Shown in pieces: positions 56,875 through 64,000 of a stretch of 64,000 bases of DNA (positions within the stretch are counted from its first letter, which is position 1; each line of letters begins with the position of its first letter). The stretch covers positions 1-64,000 of the forward strand of contig NZ_BAXR01000015.1 in the NCBI RefSeq assembly GCF_001310635.1, written 5' to 3'. The notes under the pieces were generated by a model that saw only the letters and a program-made list of their open reading frames with translations, did no database searches and was not told the DNA's origin. Source of the DNA: Bacillus sp. JCM 19034 (lineage in GTDB: Bacteria > Bacillota > Bacilli > Bacillales > Bacillaceae_D). Position numbers and translations under genes: made by a program.

Positions 56875-57504
56875 TTATTTCAACTTCCCTAAACGTAAAA
56901 AGCGATCCACCATCATAGCCGTTTCCTTCTGATGATGAATGTCCTTATGTCCATATGGAAGTGTAGCAAAATCGGTTAATTCAGGGAAATAGACAGATTC
57001 AACTTCAACACGACCATCATTATGTTGTCTAAGAAAGCGACCTAATAGTAAATTGCTTTTATCTCCGGCAATCGCCGCCATTTCGATATTATCATCGTTT
57101 TTTAATTGATAGCTCTTGATTCGTTTCTTCGTTATTGATCTAACCGTTTTATAGATATTCGTGTATAGCTTCACCTTATCAGCAAGCATAGCCAGCCTAT
57201 TACCTTGATTCGGAGTTGCAATTAAAACACAACGTCCTATTTTATGCACTTGTTCACTATCAGTTATTAGCTTGCGAATCACAAGGCCACCTGTACTATG
57301 ACCGACAAGGTGTACCTTTTGACCATCAGAAATATCCATTTCATTCAACAATTCATCTAACAACCACGTTGCATCCTCTACATCTTGAAACGTAAGAGGC
57401 AAATCTGGCAATATACAATCATAGCCAAATTCTTCTAAATAACGTTGTAGTGGCTTCATATCATCTGAGCGTTTATTGAAGCCATGTATTAATATGACGT
57501 TAAT
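56875..57504 (-). CDS. Alpha/beta hydrolase, lipase-like (probable ATT start)
   Basis: About 209 residues. The upstream in-frame sequence INVILIHGFNKRSDD carries the oxyanion-hole HG motif, so the gene must start before the first ATG (57459). The only fit is ATT 57504, nine bases after AAAGGAG, with an in-frame TAG just before it. Nucleophile motif: VHLVGHSTGGLVIRKL (Ser in GHSTGG). The catalytic His is likely in YGHKDIHHQKE. It resembles the short triacylglycerol lipase/esterase group. It follows the cyclase gene by 14 bases and is probably co-transcribed with it. Confidence 0.8.
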   Translation of the reverse strand: MNVILIHGFNKRSDDMKPLQRYLEEFGYDCILPDLPLTFQDVEDATWLLDELLNEMDISDGQKVHLVGHSTGGLVIRKLITDSEQVHKIGRCVLIATPNQGNRLAMLADKVKLYTNIYKTVRSITKKRIKSYQLKNDDNIEMAAIAGDKSNLLLGRFLRQHNDGRVEVESVYFPELTDFATLPYGHKDIHHQKETAMMVDRFLRLGKLK

Positions 57505-57518
57505 CGCTACCTACTCCT

Positions 57519-58186
57519 TTAAGTTGTTTCTACAATTTCAGCCATTGCTCTTACTGGAAACGTTCCGACACCTTTCAATTTAGGAGGCAAAGCGTAAAAA
57601 GAAAACGGACGATCCTCAATTAAATGAAGCTTACACAAATGCTCTACTATCAGGATTTCTTCTCCTAACAATTTTGTATGCACGGGGCGGCTTTTTCCTG
57701 ATGTATCATCGATATTGACAGAATCAATTCCGACTAATGCTACTTTTTTCTCTGCTAAATAGCGTGCCGCACCCTCAGTTAAAAAGGATGATCCTCAAAA
57801 TACTGATCTGTATTCCAATGCCGATCCCAGCATGTATGTATTAATACCGCCTTCCCTTTTACATCGATGTTGAAAAAGAAAGATTCATCAATGGCTTTCT
57901 CATGTTCCTTAACGTGAATAAGCACACCTTCCAAACCGGCCATTTTCTCAATAGCTGTTTCTGATAAATCTTTTCCCCCTTCGTAACGATGAAAGGGAAC
58001 ATCAACATAAGTCCCCGTATTGGAAACCATCTCAATCTTCCCAATTTGAAATTCAGTACCCGCTTCGTAATGCTGCTTTGACTCCTCGCGACTCAAGTAA
58101 TCGCAAATAATCGGTGCCGGTAATCCTTTATATGTCACAATCCCATTTTCAATCGTATGGCTTAAATCAATGTACGTTTTTATCAT
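57519..58186 (-). CDS. Cyclase family protein (kynurenine-formamidase-like fold, one frameshift)
   Basis: About 222 residues. It has the cyclase-family pattern: YIDLSHTIENGIVTYKGLPAP, the metal region SNTGTYVDVPFHRYEGGKDL, LIHTCWDRHW and late GIDSVNIDDTS with the ending GVGTFPVRAMAE. In classical members the metal site is HxGTHxDxPxH; here the first two His positions are Asn and Tyr (N-T-G-T-Y-x-D-x-P-x-H), so catalysis may differ. One T is lost in a run near 57785 (HPF/LTEGAARYL). It is the first gene of a two-gene unit with the hydrolase. Confidence 0.85.
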
Positions 58187-58350
58187 ATCAATCTTCTCCT
58201 CTACGTATACAATTTAGAAAAAGTGTCCTATTGCCATGTACTCCCTATTAAGCGATTACTAGTCATCTACTATCATATACGATAGCTAGAGGGATTCGAT
58301 TCAAAAATTGATTCAGCTTTATGCTATCAAATATGTCGTGAAATAAAAAA

Positions 58351-58377
58351 GATGAACGATGTTTTACCATGTTCATC
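58351..58377 (-). terminator. Terminator of the lipase-toxin operon
   Basis: Stem GATGAAC(G)ATG / CATGTTCATC with a short loop, followed on the minus strand by TTTTTTATTT. It lies 16 bases after the toxin stop. Confidence 0.85.
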
Positions 58378-58392
58378 CTTTATTATGTCTGG

Positions 58393-60481
58393 TTAACCTG
58401 TCGAGCAGCGTTCAACCTGCTCATCAAGCTTCTGTAAATTTCCTACTACACTTTTTGAAACTCGTTGCAGCATATTCATCGATTTAGCACGATTATGTTC
58501 AAATTGATAGTGGACATCATCGAAGACAATCTCTGACTCTCTAATAAGTGCTCGTGCTGCATAGTTATATAAGTAGACATTTTGGTAGTCTTCATCACGA
58601 AACAATACCGAATCCACATAGGGTCGTAGCTTATCAACAAGAGTCGGATAATTGGCTTGTAAAAGTGATAATCCATTTCGAATCCCTTGAACCGTATCAA
58701 TAAAATCATCTAACTGTTCCCGTGCACTATTCACAGCCGATACGACACGGCTCTCATAATTGAAGAAGGTTTGCAGAGCAGTATCAGCAAGCTCGACCTT
58801 TCTCCATAACCTCGAATCTTCTCTAATCGCAAACTGAATTGATTGGGCACCTAAAATAATAGCTCCCAATACAAAATCGATCGCCCCAACGAGTCCTACC
58901 ACGATTGGATATGTTTTATTTTTAAACAACGTGAGTGCCGCATCTCGATGGAATTCCTTTATTTTCATATAATGAAGCATATAAGGAGAGTCCTCTATTT
59001 CCACAATGTTCATTGATGGGTTAGAACTTGTTATATCTAATGCCCCCCTTTTTGAACGGCATCTGACACGTTCTGATCAACATATTCAAACTTTTCAGCC
59101 ACTTGACTAACTTGAACGCGAAACTCCTTCGCTTGTGTTAAGACGGTATCATGATTTCTACCCACTAATTGGTGATGAGCCGCTAATTCATCCACTACGA
59201 CATCCAAAAAGGCATTTTGTCCGCCTTTTAATAAATCTTCTAACCCATCCATTACTAAATCACGTACAAACGTAGACAGTTCATCAACCTTAGTCTCTAA
59301 ATCATGGAGGTAGTTTCTAACAGGAGAAAACAGACTGGCAACATCAATCTTCGTATTAAAAAGGGATTCTATCAATTCCATCGGAGGGGAATTTAAGATG
59401 GTATCAAGGGATGAACAACGTGCTTCAGCTAGATCAAGTAGTGTATGTAAACTCTGGATGACCTTCTTAAGTTCATTGTGAGGTTGATGTATGTTTATGA
59501 GTAGTCTTCTATCGGCTAGCTGCTCAAATAAATCGAGAAACGCCTCTCTTAATTTATTCATACGGGTATGCTTTTGCATCTTTTGATAGTCAACAATATC
59601 CATCGCGTGACCAAGGTAGGTTTGTGCTAACGTTAGCCGCTCTATGACTGCAGGCTCTAACCCTTCACTTAACTGAAATAATTCCTGATAATTAATCTCT
59701 ATTCGTTCCGAACGCTGACCATATAACGGCTGTCCCGTCCAAATACTAGTAACAATGTGACGGTCAGCATCCATATAAATATGACCGTAGCCCGGCTTAC
59801 CATATTCACCAATTGTCACTGTTTCTACATGGCGGTTGTCTTCCTTTAGATAACCAGTATGATTGGCACAAGCTGTGCCCAGCCAGGAACCCCCTGGTGA
59901 ATTTCAACATGTTCCCCAGGCACCTGATTAGCAATCTTCCCCGCCCGAAGAGCAGCCGTAAGAATGTCATGTTCTGTAAGATAGTTCGTGATATTCGGAT
60001 GAACCACTCCATCCTCTATCATACCTGAAGGAAGAGGAGCTGGATTTAACGTGACGGCACGCATATGAGGAAACGCGAGACCTGCAGCATTAGCAACACC
60101 ACCTCCAAGCGAATTGCCCGCTAACGATTCCACTTCGATTCCGAGCTCCCGCTGAACCATCTCCACATACTCAATCCCCGCCTCAAGCTGTGCAGGCGTT
60201 GGCTCTGTCAAAAGCTGAATGTTCGTCTTCACATCCTGCATACCGTACTTGCTTTCGACGTCCGTGCCGACGAAAACGACGGTGTATTCGCCTGTTGCAA
60301 GGTTTTGAACGGTTAGAGCATCGAGGCCGGTGGGGTGCTCGTATTCGGTGTGGATGACTTCGAATTCTGCCTTATCAATATGAAATATAGTATCTGGTTC
60401 ATAATGTAAATATGCGTGCAATCCACCCATTTGAACTAGAGCACTATCGGTTGTTTGATCTATTTTTAATCCATTACTCAA
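58393..60481 (-). CDS. Lipase-domain protein with long helical C-terminus; candidate type VII-secreted reverse-LXG toxin (two frameshifts)
   Basis: About 696 residues after repair. TTG 60481 follows AAGGGAG. Residues ~1-220 form a lipase-like alpha/beta domain: nucleophile motif LAGNSLGGGVANAAG, a likely Asp in LTEHDILTA and a likely His in PNHTGYLKEDN. The remaining ~470 residues are helical, with heptad stretches and one strongly hydrophobic Gly-rich segment (IVVGLVGAIDFVLGAIILGA). No signal peptide is seen. Bases are gained or lost near 59855 (an A-run) and 59045 (G6 run). The downstream piece lacks any ribosome site, so it is the same gene. The domain order and the upstream DUF1672 lipoprotein match S. 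aureus TslA as I recall it. The target is probably membrane lipid. Confidence 0.72.
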
Positions 60482-60504
60482 AGCTAACACTCCCTTATAG
60501 CTCT

Positions 60505-61410
60505 CTATTTTCTAATAATCTTATTAGGATTACCACGCCGTAAATAATTCTGATTACTTCCTGTCGCTGTACGCTTTATTATGTTGTTATCACGTAATGT
60601 AAAGGAAAAAGCCGCACGTGGTAAGCCATCCATCGTTTCTAAATCATCTACAACCATGTCAAAAATAGCTTCATCTGGTTCTGTCCCAGGTTCTTTCATG
60701 TATAAATTAATTGAAATAGATAAATCCTCGGCTTCATAACTCTCTACATCAAAATGTTCTCTTAATTCCTCTTTCGTAATATCGGGATTATCGAAATAAA
60801 GCTGATTTATCTTATCTAACTCATCCATCGTCATCGGTTGAACAAAAAAGTGCGGCGTTGTATACCCCGTCGCTTTCACATTATTTACCGCTTCCTGCCG
60901 TAGCCCTACTACTGGGTATTCCTTCGTTAATCCAACTAAATACTCCTCTAACGCTTTAAATTCATCCTCCATAATCATCGCCAACAGTCCACCAAAGAGG
61001 CTTTGTTCGACTTGACCACTCTCTGTCCAAACATCCTCTGCCCGAACTCGCTTATTTTCTGTATCAATTGGTATAACCGCGAACGTATGAAAATGAGGCT
61101 CCCCAACGGATTCAACAAACACCGTCGCTCCGCCTGATGCCCCTACGGCATTATGAACAATGACTTCCGTTTTATATTCTTTTCGGAAAAACTCTTGCAC
61201 TGCTTCTTCAATTTCCGGAAACAATTCTTGGGCCAGTTCATTCGTCGCTTGCCCCCCGCGAAGACGATACTCTTCTCCTGTGTAATCATTGACGCTCATC
61301 AACGTACGTTCTGCATGTTCTTCTTCCGAAATCTCTCCAAACATCGATAAACAACCTCCTAAACTGATCGTACTTACTAACAGGAACATTACGAAAATTA
61401 GACGCTTCAT
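60505..61410 (-). CDS. DUF1672-type lipoprotein, copy A (candidate immunity protein)
   Basis: A complete 301-residue lipoprotein: signal ending in ISLGGC, then MSVNDYTGEEYRLRGGQATN, the FVESVGEPHFHTFAVIPID block and a C-terminus in NPNKIIRK. I assign DUF1672 from memory of staphylococcal members. AGGAGGGAG precedes the ATG. Its stop is 23 bases before the toxin start, so the pair is co-transcribed with the protector made first. A lipoprotein outside the membrane is well placed to neutralise an incoming phospholipase. The gene is one of three tandem copies; it is nearly identical to copy C over the central region. Confidence 0.82.
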   Translation of the reverse strand: MKRLIFVMFLLVSTISLGGCLSMFGEISEEEHAERTLMSVNDYTGEEYRLRGGQATNELAQELFPEIEEAVQEFFRKEYKTEVIVHNAVGASGGATVFVESVGEPHFHTFAVIPIDTENKRVRAEDVWTESGQVEQSLFGGLLAMIMEDEFKALEEYLVGLTKEYPVVGLRQEAVNNVKATGYTTPHFFVQPMTMDELDKINQLYFDNPDITKEELREHFDVESYEAEDLSISINLYMKEPGTEPDEAIFDMVVDDLETMDGLPRAAFSFTLRDNNIIKRTATGSNQNYLRRGNPNKIIRK

Positions 61411-61574
61411 CTTGAATCTCCCTCCTAATGAGGTCTACAAGCTATAAATCTTTTTACAGACACTAGTGTACCTTACAGGAAGGAAACTTTTAACACTATC
61501 TCTTGATTTTCTCAAAAACAGGCATTATTGATTAGGTCTAGAGAATGAGACAAGGGGACACTTTAAAGTGAAGG
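61411..61574 (-). repeat. Promoter-leader block of DUF1672 copy A (duplicated)
   Basis: About 160 bases nearly identical to 62688-62850. Both copies keep TTAAAA-N17-TACACT (here 61493-61488 and 61470-61465), a SigA-like promoter, and an AGGAGGGAG ribosome site. The block starts inside the tail of the preceding toxin remnant (GGGGACACTTTAAA). Confidence 0.75.
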
Positions 61575-61593
61575 ATGTTGGTAACATTAAATC

Positions 61594-61765
61594 TCAATCT
61601 TGAACAGTTAGGGCATCGAGGCGGTGGGGGGTTGTATTCGGTGTGAATAACTCGAATTTCCATTCCTTCTATTGAAAATTGAGAAGGCAATCTGTGATTT
61701 AAATAGGCGTGCAAACCGCCCAATTGTACAAGTTCCATATGCGTTGTATGAATTGATTTAAACCA
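61594..61765 (-). pseudogene. Remnant B of the lipase toxin 5' end
   Basis: About 55 codons with clear homology to the toxin N-terminus: ELVQLGGLHAYLNHRLP and IRVIHTEYN, then after a one-base slip LDALTVQD and a TGA (61596-61594). No proper start codon follows the AGGTAGGAAGAG ribosome site. Everything past residue ~60 of the toxin, including the serine motif, is gone. It sits right after DUF1672 copy B, in the place the toxin gene occupies after copy A. Confidence 0.8.
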
Positions 61766-61782
61766 CTCTTCCTACCTAACTT

Positions 61783-62687
61783 CTAATCTCGAACAATTTT
61801 ATTTGGATTATTGCGTCTAAGATAATTCTGATCATTCCCTGTGCCGGTACGTTTAATAACATTATTATCTCGCAATAGAACAGCATAAGCCCCACGTGGG
61901 ATACCTTCCATCGTTTCTAAATCGTTTACTACCATATCGAAAATTTCTCCATCCGGTCCATACCGGGTTCACTCATATATAATTCTATTGTTATAGATAA
62001 ATCCTCAGCCTTATAGGTCTCAGTATTAAAATGAGTTCGCAGCTCTTCCTTCGTAATATTTGGGTTATCTAAATATAGTTGATTTATCTCTTCCAACTCA
62101 TCCATCGTCAATGGTTGGACAAAAAGATGTGGGGTTGTATACCCAGAAGCTACTACATTGTTTATAGCCTCTTGTCTCATTCCAACAACCGGATATTCCT
62201 TCATTAACTCTACTAAGTAGTCTTCTAACGCTTTAAATTCATCTTCCATGATCATTGCCAATAGACCACCAAAAAGACTTTGTTCGACTTGTCTTTCCTC
62301 TGTCCAAACATCCTCTGCCCGAACTCGCTTGTTTTCTGTATCAATTGGTATAACCGCAAACGTATGAAAATGTGGTTCTCCAACCGATTCAACAAACACC
62401 GTCGCTCCACCTGATGCCCCTACGACATTATGAACAATGACTTCCGTTTTGTATTCTTTTCGGAAAAACTCTTGCACTGCTTCTTCGATTTCCGGAAACA
62501 ATTCTTGAGCCAATTCATTCGTCGCCTGTCCCCCGCGAAGACGATACTCTTCTCCTGTGTAATCATTGACGCTCATCAACGTACGTTCTGCATGTTCTTC
62601 TTCCGAAATCTCTCCAAACATCGAGAAGCAACCACCTAAACTGATTGTACTTATTAACATAAGCATAACTAAACTTAGACGTTTCAT
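61783..62687 (-). CDS. DUF1672-type lipoprotein, copy B (one frameshift)
   Basis: About 301 residues after repair. The signal peptide ends in ISLGGC, as in copy A, and the first 150 residues are nearly the same. From residue ~150 it diverges (YLVELMKEYPVVGMRQEA, TGYTTP-type block as SGYTTPHLFVQPLTMDE). One base is lost near 61960; the repaired end reads PDGEIFDMVVNDLETMEG and NNPNKIVRD, stopping at 61783. It has its own promoter-leader. With no intact toxin behind it, it would act as an orphan immunity gene. Confidence 0.8.
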
Positions 62688-62850
62688 CTTGATTCTCCCT
62701 CCTAATGAGGTCTACATGCTATAAGTCTTTTAATGACACTAGTGTACCTTACAGACAGGAAACTTTTAACACTATATCTTGATTTTTTCTAAGACAGGCA
62801 TTATTGATTAGGTCTAGAGAACGAGACAAGGGGACACTTTAAAATGAGGA
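62688..62850 (-). repeat. Promoter-leader block of DUF1672 copy B (duplicated)
   Basis: Partner of the block at 61411-61574, with the same promoter candidate (62769-62764 and 62746-62741, 17-base spacing) and ribosome site. Differences are scattered single bases. Confidence 0.75.
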
Positions 62851-62991
62851 AGTTATCTCACTTATTATTCTAACGAAGGTTTTTAAAAGCTCCGTTTCTT
62901 TTTATTTTTGAACCGTTAGGGAATTGCAAAGTGAGGTCATTTGCGGTGGGAAAGATGGTATATAAACATCTAACTTCTCTATATTTTATTA
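62851..62991. other. Scrambled non-coding segment between remnant C and the leader of copy B
   Basis: About 140 bases with no frame. A short CCCTAACGGTTCAAAA stretch resembles the toxin's LTVQ-coding region, which suggests leftover toxin sequence rearranged after deletion. Confidence 0.4.
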
Positions 62992-63350
62992 ATGAGGAAA
63001 CGCGAGACCTGCAGCATCAGCAACACCAGTCTCCACATATTCAATCCCCGCCTCAAGCTGAGCAGGCGTTGGCTAGTCACAAGCTGAATATTCGTCTTCA
63101 CATCCTGCATACCGTACTTGCTCTCGACATCCGTGCCGACGAAAACGACGGTGTATTCGCCTGTTGCAAGGTTTTGAACGGTTAGGGCATCGAGGCCGGT
63201 GAGGTGGTTGTATTCGGTGTCAATTACTTCAAACTCCTTACTATCAATTTTAAAATATGAACCTCTATCATATTCTAAATAGGCATGTAACCCACTCAGT
63301 TGCACAAGCTCCATATCAGTCGTACCATTTATTTCAATCTGTTGACTCAC
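62992..63350 (-). pseudogene. Remnant C of the lipase toxin 5' end, with the catalytic-serine region deleted
   Basis: GTG 63350 follows GAGGAG, and the first ~95 residues (ELVQLSGLHAYLEYD, TGLDALTVQNLATGEYTVVF, ESKYGMQDVKTNIQL) are toxin-like, identical to the full gene over long runs. A base is missing near 63075. The sequence then jumps from the ...EYVE codons to ...GVADAAGLAFPH, removing about 65 bases that encode the GNSLGG serine motif, and homology ends at 62992. It could not be an active lipase. Confidence 0.85.
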
Positions 63351-63370
63351 TAATCTCACTCCTCTCATAT

Positions 63371-64000
63371 CTAATCTCGAATTATTTTATTAGGCCCAGC
63401 ACGACTAATATCATTTTGATCATTACCTGTCCCTGTACGCTTTATAATATTGTTATCGCGTAATATAAAGGTGTAACCGCCGCGTGGGATTCCATCAAGT
63501 ACTTCTAAGTCCGAGACTACCTTTTCGTATATCTCATGATCTGGCTGTAATTCAGGCTCACTCATATATAAGTTAATTACAATAGCTAGTGCTTTTGCCT
63601 CGTACTTTTCAGTATCAAACTGCTCTCTCAATTCTTCTTTCGTAATATCAGGATTATCGAAATAAAGCTGATTGATTTCTTCTAACTCATCCATCGTCAA
63701 CGGTTGGACAAAAAAGTGCGGTGTTGTATATCCTGTCGCTTTCACATTATTTACCGCTTCCTGCCGTAACCCTACTACTGGGTACTCCTTCGTTAATCCA
63801 ACTAAATACTCCTCTAACGCTTTAAATTCATCCTCCATAACCATCGCCAACAGTCCACCAAAGAGGCTTTGTTCGACTTGACCACTCTCTGTCCAAACAT
63901 CCTCTGCCCGTACTCGCTTGTTTTCTGTATCTATCGGAATAACCGCAAACGTATGAAAATGTGGTTCTCCAACCGATTCAACAAACACCGTCGCTCCGCC
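63371..64000 (-). CDS. DUF1672-type lipoprotein, copy C (partial, 5' end outside window)
   Basis: The last 209 codons of a third copy, from FVESVGEPHFHTFAVIPIDT to NKIIRD. The central part is almost identical to copy A, while the C-terminal 70 residues (LYMSEPELQPDHEIYEKVV, GIPRGGYTFILRDNN) differ from both A and B. It is 20 bases upstream of toxin remnant C, keeping the immunity-toxin order. The signal peptide and promoter lie beyond base 64000. Confidence 0.85.
   Translation of the reverse strand, partial: GGATVFVESVGEPHFHTFAVIPIDTENKRVRAEDVWTESGQVEQSLFGGLLAMVMEDEFKALEEYLVGLTKEYPVVGLRQEAVNNVKATGYTTPHFFVQPLTMDELEEINQLYFDNPDITKEELREQFDTEKYEAKALAIVINLYMSEPELQPDHEIYEKVVSDLEVLDGIPRGGYTFILRDNNIIKRTGTGNDQNDISRAGPNKIIRD

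Noticed and set aside
58393..59013. Separate 206-residue gene downstream of the lipase toxin
   Set aside because: Its first ATG has no ribosome site, and the frame is open back to a G6 run where it joins the toxin. Best read as the toxin C-terminus after an indel.
61594..63350. Toxin remnants B and C as functional small proteins
   Set aside because: Both lack the catalytic serine motif and most of the protein, and carry internal slips and deletions. They fit decay products. A role as decoy or recombination donor is not excluded.
1..64000. Insertion sequences, prophage, CRISPR arrays, tRNA or rRNA genes
   Set aside because: Looked for transposase-like frames, spaced direct repeats and conserved RNA folds. 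None was seen apart from the hairpin elements listed.

Overview
The window looks like chromosome of an endospore-forming member of the Bacillaceae (low-GC Firmicutes). It has low-GC coding sequence with strong AGGAGG-type ribosome binding sites and many TTG and GTG starts. It carries an H-type small acid-soluble spore protein, a YeeI-type YebC protein and gtaB/galE beside a wall-polysaccharide export cluster. Strongly acidic secreted lipoproteins hint at a halophilic or alkaliphilic lifestyle (inference). I saw no rRNA, tRNA, CRISPR array, transposase or prophage.

Layout. 1-9 kb: surface-polysaccharide genes on the minus strand (two GT2 and two GT4 glycosyltransferases, an ABC-2 exporter with an unusual double-ATPase subunit), then gtaB and galE, which make and interconvert UDP-glucose and UDP-galactose. 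9-12 kb: a large TPR/InlB-B-repeat surface protein and a membrane-anchored SGNH-like protein. 12-17 kb: a YuiF-like antiporter, a lipoprotein, YeeI, two tiny membrane proteins, a zinc-ribbon membrane protein and a glyoxalase-fold protein. 17-22 kb: a TAXI-type TRAP transporter (binding protein, DUF1850 protein, fused permease) and an orphan OmpR-like regulator whose receiver lacks key residues. 23-28 kb: a phosphonate-type ABC importer operon (phnD-phnC-phnE-phnE plus a tyrosine-phosphatase-like gene) facing a GntR/FCD regulator, with a 26-bp perfect palindrome between them. 28-36 kb: a lipoprotein, an SDR, a cyclophilin, a chemoreceptor, an unknown protein, a MATE exporter and a HAD hydrolase. 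36-44 kb: an Opp-type ABC importer with a LacI-family regulator and repeated AACCGGTT palindromes. 44-49 kb: a TIM-barrel protein, a 7TM-PAS-GGDEF cyclase, sspH and an AbgT transporter. 49-55 kb: a six-gene operon joining a ferric-type ABC importer to SurE, a TIM-barrel protein and a PHP phosphoesterase. 55-58 kb: a SEC-C protein, an alpha/beta hydrolase and a cyclase-family protein.

58.4-64 kb is the most interesting part. It holds a large protein with an N-terminal lipase-like domain (GNSLGGG nucleophile motif) and a long helical C-terminal region, preceded by a lipoprotein that I assign to DUF1672. That architecture and partner match my recollection of the reverse-arranged type VII-secreted lipase toxin TslA and its immunity lipoprotein TilA of Staphylococcus aureus. 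The lipoprotein gene occurs three times in tandem. The two upstream copies are each followed by a decayed remnant of the toxin 5' end, and two copies keep the same promoter-leader block. It reads as an expanding immunity array left by successive toxin-immunity duplications.

Caveat on quality: about twenty otherwise intact genes are broken by one-base indels, mostly a missing base, often in a homopolymer. This pattern is much more like consensus sequencing error than biology, so I merged the pieces into single genes and state where each break lies. Only the two toxin remnants look like true pseudogenes.
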